Source: JAHKLT01 sp046197865 (GTDB lineage Archaea > Methanobacteriota > Methanobacteria > Methanobacteriales > Methanobacteriaceae). From it: 64,000 nucleotides of DNA. The stretch is taken from NCBI RefSeq assembly GCF_046197865.1, contig NZ_CP166990.1, positions 310,001 through 374,000 on the forward strand, written 5' to 3'. The first letter of the stretch is position 1. Each line of letters starts with the position of its first letter. The position numbers and the translations under genes were made by a program. Below the pieces are notes generated by a model. It ran no database searches. It saw only the letters and a program-made list of their open reading frames with translations, and was not told the origin of the DNA. Positions 9,172-17,314 of the stretch are shown here, one piece after another.

Positions 9172-10458
9172 ATGATGGATAAAATTTTTTCTGAAAAAAC
9201 ATTAAAAATATTTCCAGTATTTTTTGTAATTGCAGGAATATTAAATATAATAAGTACAATATTATTTGAATTATGGTATAATAGTTATGATCCTGCTTTT
9301 TATCCATATTATCAAATTATAAGAGAATGGGGAATCTTGTTTGCAGATATTTCATTGATATTTTTTGTTTTATCTTTAATAGTATTTAGTATTTCATTAA
9401 TAGGTTATATTAAAAAGAATCCTTTTGGAATCACTTTATTTTGGATATTGATATTATTAATGATTGTATTTAATTTAATTAAAATATGTATTAGATTATT
9501 TTTTGGAAATATTAATTTATATGATATTATATGGGGTATTATTTCTTTAATTCTGATTTATTATATTTTTAACAATCCATTAGAATTATTTTTGAATAAA
9601 AAATTTAGAAAAGCTGGAAAATTACTAAAAAAAGGTCAATTTGATGAGGCAATGGAAATTTACCAAGAACTTGTAGGAAAAGTTAATAATCCTTTAGATA
9701 TTTACATATATATTGCTTTTATATTTGGTGCCAAAGAAAAATATGGTGAAGCATTGGAATACTGTAATAAAATACTTAAATCAAATCCGAACGATTTCAA
9801 AGCATTAATTTTAAAATCATTTATATTGAATAATATGGAAAACTATGATGCATCACTTGAATGTTCTAATAAAGCATTAAAAATTATGCCTAAAAATATT
9901 GATGCATTAAATAATAAAATATTCTCATTAAGATGGATGAATAAATTCAATGAAGCACTGGGGTTCTGTGACGAAGCATTAAAAATTGAACCTAAAAACA
10001 CAAATATTTTGTATAATAAGGCTTCTATATTGGATAAATTAAATAGATATGATGAATCAATAGAATGTTGTAATGAATTATTAGAAATTGAACCTAATGA
10101 TGTGGATATTTTGTATAATAAGGCTTCTATATTAGGAAGATTAAATAAGTATGATGAAGCACTTGAATGCTGTAACAAAGGACTTGACACAAACCCCACT
10201 GATCATTTTTTGTTAAATTTGAAATCAATCGCATTGAATAACTTAGGAAAATCTGATGAAGCACTTGAATTTTGTAATGAAGCATTAGAAATCATGCCTG
10301 ATGATTCTAATATTTTAGATACTAAAGCATCTATTTTTGAAAAAATGAATAGATATGATGAAGCATTAGAGTATTATAATAAATCATTGGATATAAATCC
10401 TGATGATGAAGATGTGCAAAAAAATAAGGATAATCTTTTGGAAAAAATGGATAAATAA
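9172..10458 (+). CDS. Membrane-anchored tetratricopeptide repeat protein
   Basis: 428 aa. The N-terminal third has about five hydrophobic segments (residues 10-30, 48-80, 86-110, 118-135). The rest is a TPR superhelix beginning around residue 145, in about eight 34-residue units with the recurring pattern Y-D-E-A-L-E-C-C-N-K ... P-N-D. The adjacent units are very alike (for example N-K-A-S-I-L repeated three times), indicating recent internal duplication. TPR domains mediate protein-protein contacts; the partner is unknown. Two ATGs are adjacent (9172 and 9175) and I cannot decide between them. Many Methanobrevibacter-type genomes carry such proteins. Confidence 0.8.
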   Translation: MMDKIFSEKTLKIFPVFFVIAGILNIISTILFELWYNSYDPAFYPYYQIIREWGILFADISLIFFVLSLIVFSISLIGYIKKNPFGITLFWILILLMIVFNLIKICIRLFFGNINLYDIIWGIISLILIYYIFNNPLELFLNKKFRKAGKLLKKGQFDEAMEIYQELVGKVNNPLDIYIYIAFIFGAKEKYGEALEYCNKILKSNPNDFKALILKSFILNNMENYDASLECSNKALKIMPKNIDALNNKIFSLRWMNKFNEALGFCDEALKIEPKNTNILYNKASILDKLNRYDESIECCNELLEIEPNDVDILYNKASILGRLNKYDEALECCNKGLDTNPTDHFLLNLKSIALNNLGKSDEALEFCNEALEIMPDDSNILDTKASIFEKMNRYDEALEYYNKSLDINPDDEDVQKNKDNLLEKMDK

Positions 10459-10832
10459 TTTTTAAACTCATTAAATTCATCATTTAATTAAAAAAATTAT
10501 TTATTAGTAATACTTTTATATAATATAATATGTTAAAATGAATTGTAAAGTCTACCTAAAAGTAGGATTATGTAAAATATGTAAATATGGATAATTAAAG
10601 TTTTTTAGGTTATTTAGCTATTTTTAAATTGATTATATTTATTTTATGTGATTTTCATTCCTTTTATTTTTAAATAGTTCTACTTTAAATTAGTTAATGA
10701 AAAAATAAATCATTAATCATATTTTAACTTTTATTTTTTACTAAAATAAATTGATTTTGTTGATAAAAATTAGGAAATAGTTTATATCATATGTCATTAA
10801 TATCTTAATTATATTAAAGTAAAGTTGATAAT
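10459..10832. other. 374-bp intergenic region with first hairpin-repeat copy
   Basis: No ORF of note. It holds the first copy of the 49-bp repeat (10530-10578) and, left of it, a 15-bp match to the direct repeats of 1873/2128. The remainder is A+T-rich sequence before the PsbP-like gene. Confidence 0.5.
10530..10578 (+). repeat. 49-bp hairpin repeat, copy 1
   Basis: The element begins ATGTTAAAAT, then after a variable stretch TAAAGT, the hairpin CTAC-CTAAAA-GTAG, and closes with GATTATGTAAAAT. The hairpin has a 4-bp stem extendable by a wobble pair, and the element is framed by two near-identical ATGTNAAAAT blocks in direct orientation. This copy is close to consensus and lies between the TPR and PsbP-like genes. 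Confidence 0.8.
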
Positions 10833-11384
10833 ATGAATATTAAAAAAATAGGTTTAATATTAGGATTAATAGTAGTTGTGATTTTATTAAGTGTTATATT
10901 TTTGAACACATTATTTTCAAGTGGATTAAATTCAATAGAAGGCAAATATTCTGATGAATCTATTTCATTTTATTATCCAGTAGAAACTTTTCCTTATGTT
11001 CAAACTCCTGAAACTTTAGGTGGTTATGATTATTCAAATTTAATAGAATCTAAATCATTTCATTCAAAAGAAGAGAATATTAGTATGGATTTTCAGGTTA
11101 TTAAAATTAATAAAAATTGGTCATTGGAAGAAGAATATGAAAACTTTATGGGGATTTCTAATAATTCAAATTTAATAAGAACTGCTGAATTTGTGAATAT
11201 CGATAAATCACAAGGATTATTAGTTCAATCAGAACAAAAAGATGCACCCACTAATTATAAACATTCAATTATATTTATTTTCGAAAAAGATAATAAAAAA
11301 TATCATTTTTGGTTAATGTCTGATGATATAAAACTCTTAAATTCAACTTATGTTGATATAAAAAATAGCTTAATAATAAAATAG
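10833..11384 (+). CDS. Membrane-anchored PsbP-like protein
   Basis: 183 aa. An N-terminal signal anchor (about residues 5-30, I-G-L-I-L-G-L-I-V-V-V-I-L-L-S) is followed by an extracytoplasmic domain of about 150 residues with alternating beta strands. It has the same plan as the partial protein at 1-447: an early strand with Y-Y-P, a central S-Q-G-L-L-V and a terminal helix with I-K-N-S-L-I-I-K. No catalytic residues are evident. It is flanked by hairpin-repeat copies 1 and 2, so it is the only gene of that block. Function unknown; a surface or stress-related role is inference. Confidence 0.6.
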   Translation: MNIKKIGLILGLIVVVILLSVIFLNTLFSSGLNSIEGKYSDESISFYYPVETFPYVQTPETLGGYDYSNLIESKSFHSKEENISMDFQVIKINKNWSLEEEYENFMGISNNSNLIRTAEFVNIDKSQGLLVQSEQKDAPTNYKHSIIFIFEKDNKKYHFWLMSDDIKLLNSTYVDIKNSLIIK

Positions 11385-11454
11385 TTTAAAGCTATTTTAT
11401 AATTATGAAATTTTTTAGAATATTTGTTCAAAAAATAATATTCCATAATAAAGT

Positions 11455-11503
11455 ATTTCAAAATGCTTTCTAAAGTCTACCTAAAAGTAGGATTATGTAA
11501 AAT
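11455..11503 (+). repeat. 49-bp hairpin repeat, copy 2
   Basis: The right two-thirds is identical to copy 1 (TAAAGTCTACC to ATGTAAAAT); the left block reads ATTTCAAAAT. It lies between the ends of two convergent genes (10833-11384 plus, 11571-11993 minus). Confidence 0.8.
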
Positions 11504-11570
11504 TCGATTCTACAATGAAAATATAGTCAAAAACAACATTCAATGCAGAAATTTTATAGAATTTATTAGC

Positions 11571-11993
11571 TTAGTTTCTATTTTTATATTTTCGAATATG
11601 ATTAGTATTTGAATGATTATTCGTAGATTCTTCATGTTTATTTTCTAAAAATATTTCATTCTTTGAGAGTTTTTTTTCTTCAATGACTTTCCCATTTAAT
11701 AGAATTTGAATAATAAGTTCACTAGTATTTCCACTTTTTTCTAGATTATAATTGGGTATACAACTTTTATTTTCTAAATTAATTGTTTTATTTCCTGAAC
11801 CTTCATATTTTTCAAGTGTTTTATTGTTTTGACTTATAATTTCTAATTTCCAACTTCCTGAGCTTATAATTTTTATTTGATAACCAGTTTCCTCAAAAGA
11901 ATTATTATTTGGGGTTATATTAATGAAAACTATTCCAATAATGATAATAATTCCAATCATTATTCCCAAAGATAATAAAAATATTTTTCTCAT
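11571..11993 (-). CDS. Secreted or membrane-anchored hypothetical protein
   Basis: 140 aa. One N-terminal hydrophobic helix (about residues 4-25) is followed by a beta-rich domain of about 90 residues and a polar Asn/His-rich tail. The phrase S-S-G-S-W-K-L-E-I resembles small extracytoplasmic beta-sandwich domains, but I cannot name the family. It is the third gene of a minus-strand operon, beginning 11 bases after the stop of the gene at 12005-12601, so it probably works with the two membrane proteins upstream. Function unknown. Confidence 0.55.
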   Translation of the reverse strand: MRKIFLLSLGIMIGIIIIIGIVFINITPNNNSFEETGYQIKIISSGSWKLEIISQNNKTLEKYEGSGNKTINLENKSCIPNYNLEKSGNTSELIIQILLNGKVIEEKKLSKNEIFLENKHEESTNNHSNTNHIRKYKNRN

Positions 11994-12004
11994 TTAATCA
12001 ACTC

Positions 12005-12601
12005 TTACTTTTTATTTATCCATTTAAATCTAAACATGTTTAGAATTGGTTTTTTATGAATATGAATATGTATCAATGTTATAATTACCATAATTATTGA
12101 TAATTCTACATGGAAAAAAATGAAAACATTATTATAAAAGCTAACAGCTAAAATTATTCCAAATAATAGAATAATACCTGTTATAGATGAACCTAATGTT
12201 GTCATTAGTAAAAGCATTCCCCATAAATTTTTATGGCTTTGAAATGAAATGATTTTTTTTCTCAGCAGCATATATGATAATAAATAGAAAATAAAAATAA
12301 TGGCAGATATTGGAATAACAAAATATTCTGAAGGTAATAGAATACTTTCTTCATTATTAATTATATTATCAGCATTTGAATTTAATGATTGTTGCCCACT
12401 TTCAGATAAATCACAATTATTATCATTATCTGAATCTAAAAATCTTCTACATTGTCCTGGATATGGGTCTGATATCTTTCCAAAAGGACATTCTGCTGCA
12501 CATACATTATTACATGCTAATGAGCATATTGATACAAAAGGAATTATATAAACTAATTTTTTAAAACAAGTTATAATTAATTTTTTTAAATAACTTTTCA
12601 A
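12005..12601 (-). CDS. Membrane protein with Cys/Asp-rich extracytoplasmic motif and His-containing helices
   Basis: 198 aa. N-terminal signal or anchor (about 8-33) ending in C-A-A-E-C, then a short Cys/Asp motif: C-P-F-G-K-I-S-D-P-Y-P-G-Q-C and D-S-D-N-D-N-N-C-D (a possible metal or Ca2+ site). Four hydrophobic helices follow from about residue 90. The last carries histidines (F-H-V-E-L-S and I-H-I-H-I-H), as in DUF4405 or cytochrome b561-like proteins that bind heme with helix His residues. The C-terminal half is paralogous to the neighbour at 12616. The Cys/Asp motif recalls membrane redox proteins of anaerobes, but electron transfer is inference. Confidence 0.55.
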   Translation of the reverse strand: MKSYLKKLIITCFKKLVYIIPFVSICSLACNNVCAAECPFGKISDPYPGQCRRFLDSDNDNNCDLSESGQQSLNSNADNIINNEESILLPSEYFVIPISAIIFIFYLLSYMLLRKKIISFQSHKNLWGMLLLMTTLGSSITGIILLFGIILAVSFYNNVFIFFHVELSIIMVIITLIHIHIHKKPILNMFRFKWINKK

Positions 12602-12615
12602 AAGAAAACTCTCCT

Positions 12616-12924
12616 TTAACTTTCAAATAGCTTCAATACATTTTTCCAATAATTTTTTAAATGGATAATAGTTGTTATTATCATTCCAATTCCAAATTCA
12701 ACATGCCAATAAAGTAAACTGTTGTTATATGGAATTATAATGCCATAAGATATAAACAATGCTAAAATTAAACCACCAATACCAGATACTATAAAAAATA
12801 TTAACAACAGTAAATTCCAAAAATTAAACATGAAACTTTTTTTAATGATTTTTTTATTTGTTAAATAATAAACTATTAAGTACAATATCAAAGGACTTAT
12901 TATTGGAATAATAATATCATACAT
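12616..12924 (-). CDS. Small membrane protein, DUF4405-like, paralogue of the next gene
   Basis: 102 aa in three or four helices. It aligns with the C-terminal membrane half of the protein at 12005-12601: a Trp-led helix with L-L-L-I, a Gly-rich second helix, then W-H-V-E-F-G matching F-H-V-E-L-S, and I-I-H-L matching the terminal His helix. The shared His residues suggest paired heme or metal sites. It is the first gene of a three-gene minus-strand operon, with 14 bases to the next. Function not known. Confidence 0.5.
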   Translation of the reverse strand: MYDIIIPIISPLILYLIVYYLTNKKIIKKSFMFNFWNLLLLIFFIVSGIGGLILALFISYGIIIPYNNSLLYWHVEFGIGMIITTIIHLKNYWKNVLKLFES

Positions 12925-13324
12925 TTATTAGTCTCCTAGAATTATTTTATATTTTGATTCCATTTTTATAATCAGAATCTCTGGTATTATCATAAAATGT
13001 TAATAATTTCATTGTCTTCATAAGTTTCATATATCTTCAAATATATTATAGTTATTATTTAAATATTCCTAATATGCATAATATAAATAAAAAGATAATA
13101 ATAGTGGGGATGTTTGATGAATTGATTGTCATATTTTTCTATATTTATTTATCCTGTTCTTGATTATATATTTTGAAATAATTTATGTTTACTTGATTAA
13201 TTGTTAGTAATATTATTTTCTAAAATAGTATGTCAAAATCAATCATAAAGTCTACCTAAAAGTAGGATTATGTAAAATAATCCTGTAAATCTTAGTTAGA
13301 AAAATGATTAAATTTTCTTATATA
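12925..13324. other. 400-bp intergenic region with third hairpin-repeat copy
   Basis: No ORF. It contains the promoter region of the membrane-protein operon (minus strand) and the third 49-bp repeat at 13230-13278. The rest is A+T-rich with no other structure that I can support. Confidence 0.5.
13230..13278 (+). repeat. 49-bp hairpin repeat, copy 3
   Basis: Consensus-like copy beginning ATGTCAAAAT. The DNA to its left (TTAGTAATATTATTTTCTAA) also resembles the left flank of copy 1, so the family may extend about 25 bp further on that side. Located downstream of the ABC permease gene. Confidence 0.8.
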
Positions 13325-14074
13325 TTAATCAATATCTTCTTTTTGGAAATATAATATACTTGCAATAAATCCAAATATTGATATAAATCCAATTATACTA
13401 ATTACTAATAATTCAGAATATCCTGTTTCACTCAACCTTCCATTTATTAATAAAAATGATGCAGTCCATGGGAATAAAGCTCCTATAGATTCATTTGTTA
13501 AACCTGCATTTCCCATTGCAACAGTTGTTGCAGCTATTGTAGGAACTATTATTCCTTTAGTCCATATACCAATGAAGAAAAAAGGAGTAATTGTTAAAAA
13601 TAATAATATTCCTCCTAATATCATCTGAACTAAATATTCTATCATTACAATTATTGAAAAATTATTAAGTCCATACATAATATTGAATAATGTTGAGAAA
13701 ATTACTGTATAAGTCCAAGAAATTAACATAAAACTCATTACTAAAATTAATAACATTATTAACTTGCTTATTATAAAGGATATTTTAGAAACAGGAATTG
13801 GAATTATATTTTTTATTGTATTTTCTTTATATTCTCGTGTGAATAAATATGTTCCTACTAAAACACAGACAATTAAACCAAATAATAACATACTATACAT
13901 TAAATTACTATCAAAAAGTGCAGATAAAGTTATAATTCCATTGGGATTTGAATAATGTATCTTAATTGCATCGACAATCATCATTGAAGGAGTAACTAAT
14001 GATCCTAAAAGGAGTAATATTAACATTTTTGAACGTTTTAACTTTAAAAATTCAGTATTAATAATATTAAGCAA
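13325..14074 (-). CDS. ABC-2 type permease
   Basis: 249-aa membrane subunit of an ABC exporter. Six hydrophobic helices (about 17-35, 55-75, 100-125, 140-165, 170-185, 222-242), with the opening F-L-K-L-K-R-S-K common to this permease class and the cytosolic Y-K-E-N-T-I-K-N-I-I-P motif found in BcrB/NatB-like subunits. It overlaps the ATPase gene by 8 bases, so translation is coupled. Such pairs export or give immunity to peptides such as lantibiotics or bacitracin in bacteria; the substrate here cannot be read from sequence. Confidence 0.85.
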   Translation of the reverse strand: MLNIINTEFLKLKRSKMLILLLLGSLVTPSMMIVDAIKIHYSNPNGIITLSALFDSNLMYSMLLFGLIVCVLVGTYLFTREYKENTIKNIIPIPVSKISFIISKLIMLLILVMSFMLISWTYTVIFSTLFNIMYGLNNFSIIVMIEYLVQMILGGILLFLTITPFFFIGIWTKGIIVPTIAATTVAMGNAGLTNESIGALFPWTASFLLINGRLSETGYSELLVISIIGFISIFGFIASILYFQKEDID

Positions 14075-14990
14075 TTATATCCTCTCCTATTAATTTAGAA
14101 AAATATTCTTCTAAGCTTTCAGAATTCACAAAAATATCTGTAACTAATAAATTTTTTTTAACAAATTGCTGATTAATTTCGCCTCGTTTTTCAAAATTAT
14201 CATATATTCTTAAAATATTTTCATCATGAGTTGTAAAATCAATTTTATTAAAGTATTGGTTCATTATTTCACTAGCTATTTTCAAATTTGAAATATTAAA
14301 TTCTACATATTTTCTATTAATCTCATTTAATTTATTCATATCAATTTCATCTATTAGCACTCCATCATGCATTATACCTATGATATCAGCTATTTGTTCT
14401 ATTTCACTTAAATCATGACTAGATATAAAAATTGTAATATTTTTTTCTTTACATAATTTTAATAAGAATTTTCTAATTTCATGAATACCTATGGGGTCAA
14501 GTCCATTTATTGGCTCATCTAAAATTAAAAGAGATGGTTTATGCATTATTGCAGCTGCAATTCCTAACCTTTGTTTCATTCCCAATGAATAATTTTTAAA
14601 TATTTTTTCTTGTTCTTCATATAATCCAACAAATTCTAATGCATTAACTATATCTTCATTTTCACAATTATTTCTTAATGTAGAAAGTATCTTTAAATTT
14701 TCATAAGCTGTTAAATTACTGTAAAATCCAGGTTTTTCAATTATTGATCCAATATTTTTATAAATTTTTTCAGGATTATTTTTATAATATTCCCCAAAAA
14801 GGAATATTTTTCCTTCTGTTGGTTCTATAAGGTTCAAAAGTAATTTCATTGTTGTTGTTTTTCCTGCACCATTCCTGCCTAATAACCCATAAATTTTTCC
14901 CTTAGGTATTCTTAAATTTAAATTATTAACTCCTTTTTCTTTTCCAAACTTTTTTGTGAGTTTGGAAGTTTCAATAATGTTTTTATTCAT
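14067..14990 (-). CDS. ABC transporter ATP-binding protein (BcrA/lantibiotic-immunity type)
   Basis: ATPase of the exporter with the permease at 13325. Walker A G-R-N-G-A-G-K-T-T-T about residue 42, Q-loop region I-E-K-P-G-F-Y, signature Y-S-L-G-M-K-Q-R-L about residue 136, Walker B L-L-I-L-D-E-P and switch His in I-S-S-H-D. The C-terminal 90 residues form the extension seen in BcrA-type drug or peptide exporters. I place the start at ATG 14990, not 15002, because GGAG lies 7 bases upstream of it, inside the longer reading. A palindrome and spaced direct repeats lie upstream (15041-15095). Confidence 0.9.
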   Translation of the reverse strand: MNKNIIETSKLTKKFGKEKGVNNLNLRIPKGKIYGLLGRNGAGKTTTMKLLLNLIEPTEGKIFLFGEYYKNNPEKIYKNIGSIIEKPGFYSNLTAYENLKILSTLRNNCENEDIVNALEFVGLYEEQEKIFKNYSLGMKQRLGIAAAIMHKPSLLILDEPINGLDPIGIHEIRKFLLKLCKEKNITIFISSHDLSEIEQIADIIGIMHDGVLIDEIDMNKLNEINRKYVEFNISNLKIASEIMNQYFNKIDFTTHDENILRIYDNFEKRGEINQQFVKKNLLVTDIFVNSESLEEYFSKLIGEDIIA

Positions 14991-15040
14991 ATTTTTCTCC
15001 ATTTAAATTTTAAAATATTATTTTACTTATTAATGTATTA

Positions 15041-15095
15041 TATTTTTTACACATGTAATATATATTTTACAAATGACATTTATATTTTACATATT
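15041..15095 (-). promoter_or_regulatory. Candidate regulatory region of ABC exporter
   Basis: Upstream of the exporter operon there is a palindrome TTACA-CA-TGTAA (15047-15058), and three phrases of the type TATTTTACA spaced about 20-21 bp apart (near 15041, 15063, 15083), i.e. two helical turns. This is the pattern expected for a repressor or activator binding cooperatively. No regulator gene is adjacent. Confidence 0.4.
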
Positions 15096-15212
15096 CTAAT
15101 ATATAAACCTAACAGAAAATAGGGACGAATAACTTTTTCAAAAATCTTTTTTATTATTAAATAAATGATTAGAATAATTATAAAAATAAGTAATAATATT
15201 GCTGTAACCATT

Positions 15213-15261
15213 ATGTCAAAATTAATCCTAAAGCCTACTTAAAAGTAGAATTATGTAAAAT
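15213..15261 (+). repeat. 49-bp hairpin repeat, copy 4
   Basis: Begins ATGTCAAAAT and ends ATGTAAAAT. The loop differs slightly (CTAC-TTAAAA-GTAG), keeping the stem. Lies between the ABC exporter and the left end of the insertion sequence. Confidence 0.8.
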
Positions 15262-15452
15262 ACTGTTTAATATGCATTTGTTTTTTAAAAAAAGAAAAAT
15301 TAGCAGAATATTTCTAAAAACAATTTTTAGTAGATATTAAATTTAATTTTTTTATTCTTAATATTAATTCTAAATATGAATGAAAGATTAATTTTCATTA
15401 TATTTCATTTTAGGGTATTAATATGGCACTGTTTAGAATCCTGCTGATTTTT

Positions 15453-16865
15453 TTATGTTTTTTTTTGGTTTGTGTTTAGTACGTTTCTTTTTGTCCATCG
15501 TATTTGTTGTAGTTTCATTTGTCTTATGAATCCTTCTTTTGTTCTGAAAATTTTTTTTATGTATCTGGGCATTGTTGTTTTGTAGTAGCATTCTATTTTG
15601 TTGTTGGTTTTTGGTATTTCTTCATGAATTATGTGTTGTAGTGTTTTTTCTATGTTTTTTGATAGTTTTTTGATAAATGAGCTTATTACTTTTGGTAGTT
15701 CGTCTTTTTTGTTTTGTAGTTCTTGGAATCTTTTTTTTGCTGTTTTTATTGTTTTTGATTTGAATATTAGTGATATTTTTTTAACATATTTTTCTAATTC
15801 TTTGATTTTAGCTTTGTTTTTCCATCTTGTATCTTTTAAAGTTCTGGTTTCTTTTTCTAGTTTTCTAATTTTTTCTTGTCTTTTTTGTTTTTTCTTGTCT
15901 TTTAAGTGTATTCTTCCAGTTTTGCCTTTGTTTTCTTTTTTTAGTTCTTTTATTCGTGTTGTATTTTTTTCTATTTGTATTTCAGCATTTTTTATTTGTC
16001 TTTGGTATTTGTTGAGCTTTTTAATTACTTCTGTCATTAGATTTTGCATTTTGTGAAATGCGCAGTTTTGGTGAATGGCGCCTAATGATTCGATTATTGA
16101 AGGATAATAATTGTTTCCATCTGTTATAATTGCTTTTATGGGATGTTTGTCTAATGATTTTTCTAAAAAGTTTTGTATGGTTTTTTTATTAAATTCTTTG
16201 TGAGATACTAGTTTTTCATTTATTATTAAGTTGTTTTTATTGTCTAAAATAGTCATACGTAAATATAATTCTGTGTTGATGAATTCGTATTGTTCATCGT
16301 AATGATATATTCCGCTGGGCTGTATTTTTGATTTTAAAACCTCTTCTTGTATTTTGTTTTCTTCGTTGATGATAAATTGTTTGCTTAATGATTTTTCATG
16401 GTAATATATTGTTGATCTAGGTATTTTAACACTGGTGTGTTTTTCAATTATTTCTGATTTTTTATCATAAGATGAATGATCAATTGAATCTAATTCCAGT
16501 CCTTGTTGTCTTATATTCTTTGAATAATTGCAGGATTTGTCAATAAATTCAAGTAATGAAACTTTATAATATTTTTGACATTTTTTATTACTACATTTGT
16601 ATTTTTGCAATTTTATATTCTTTTTCTTATTTAATATTAACTTATCCGTCCCATTTTTACTTAATTTAGAACCACATTCATCACATACAAGATTTTCTTT
16701 AACAATTAACGTGTTAAAATCATTTTGAAGATAATAATCAATGCAAATAGCAATATCTGGAGATACTGATTCATTTAAAATTAAAGTATCATTTTCTAAA
16801 TTTAAGATAAATTTATTAATATCAAGATTCAATATAATACTGGTAGTGCTTGTTTTTTGTCTCAT
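15453..16865 (-). CDS. DDE transposase with zinc finger and coiled-coil insertion
   Basis: 470 aa. N-terminal zinc-finger-like Cys pairs (C-D-E-C about residue 61; C-S-N-K-K-C about 91) precede an HTH-like region (S-V-K-I-P-R-S-T-I-Y-Y). The catalytic core reads H-Y-D-E-Q (D190), I-I-T-D-G (D249) followed by C-A-F-H-K, and N-K-I-E-C (E425). Between the second D and the E lies a highly charged helical stretch of about 100 residues rich in Lys and Glu (about 285-385), an apparent coiled-coil insertion. The stop lies just inside the left inverted repeat. The long plus-strand ORFs overlapping it are shadows. Confidence 0.88.
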   Translation of the reverse strand: MRQKTSTTSIILNLDINKFILNLENDTLILNESVSPDIAICIDYYLQNDFNTLIVKENLVCDECGSKLSKNGTDKLILNKKKNIKLQKYKCSNKKCQKYYKVSLLEFIDKSCNYSKNIRQQGLELDSIDHSSYDKKSEIIEKHTSVKIPRSTIYYHEKSLSKQFIINEENKIQEEVLKSKIQPSGIYHYDEQYEFINTELYLRMTILDNKNNLIINEKLVSHKEFNKKTIQNFLEKSLDKHPIKAIITDGNNYYPSIIESLGAIHQNCAFHKMQNLMTEVIKKLNKYQRQIKNAEIQIEKNTTRIKELKKENKGKTGRIHLKDKKKQKRQEKIRKLEKETRTLKDTRWKNKAKIKELEKYVKKISLIFKSKTIKTAKKRFQELQNKKDELPKVISSFIKKLSKNIEKTLQHIIHEEIPKTNNKIECYYKTTMPRYIKKIFRTKEGFIRQMKLQQIRWTKRNVLNTNQKKT

Positions 16866-17222
16866 AACTATAAATAAGTCACTACCACTATTTAAAACTT
16901 TTATACTAACTAATTTTAATTAAAACAAACTCATTAACATACATAAATCGATTATAGATTGATAAATATGTTGATTATGAAAATACACTTTTTTAAATTG
17001 ATAACTAAGAAAATAAGAATAATGATTCGTTAAATAAAAAACAAAACTTAAAAACACATATTTAAAGAATCAACCATAAAGTATAATTAAAGCAAAAAAT
17101 ACTTTAAAATAATCTAAATCAAAAAACACAAAATATATACTATTTAATTTAACCATACCTAAAAACAATAAACTGATCAATAAAAATAAAAAAAATTTAT
17201 CAGTTGAATTTTAGACAGTGCC
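16866..17222. other. Noncoding right arm of the insertion sequence
   Basis: About 357 bp between the transposase start and the right inverted repeat. Very A-rich, with no ORF. It would hold the transposase promoter. No passenger gene is visible. Confidence 0.5.
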
Positions 17223-17314
17223 TTAATATTCAATTTAAAATAATAAGTCCGAAAATATCCAGTTATCTTTAAGAATAATGAGAAAATAATTATATGTAAG
17301 GAGAGGAAATAAGA

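Larger units (their letters stand above)
15003..15424. other. Intergenic region between ABC exporter and insertion sequence
   Basis: About 420 bp without an ORF. It holds the exporter's upstream region (15041-15095), hairpin repeat copy 4 (15213-15261), and the left copy of the IS target duplication TTAATAT at 15418-15424. Confidence 0.5.
15425..17222 (-). mobile_element. Complete insertion sequence with terminal inverted repeats and 7-bp target duplication
   Basis: The left end starts GGCACTGTTTAGAAT at 15425; the right end, read inward, starts GGCACTGTCTAAAAT at 17222. The first 24 bases match at 19 positions. Flanking copies of TTAATAT (15418-15424 and 17223-17229) form a perfect 7-bp target duplication. 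It carries one DDE transposase gene on the minus strand and about 350 bp of noncoding DNA at its right end (16866-17222). The ends look like the GGCACTGT ends of IS6-type elements, but transposase length and organisation do not, so I leave the family open. Intact duplication and ORF suggest a recent, possibly active insertion. Confidence 0.88.

Noticed and set aside
15631..16056. 141-codon plus-strand ORF inside the transposase region, rich in Phe, Ser and Cys
   Set aside because: It is antisense to the Lys/Glu-rich coiled-coil part of the transposase, has no ribosome site, and its composition is a complement artefact.
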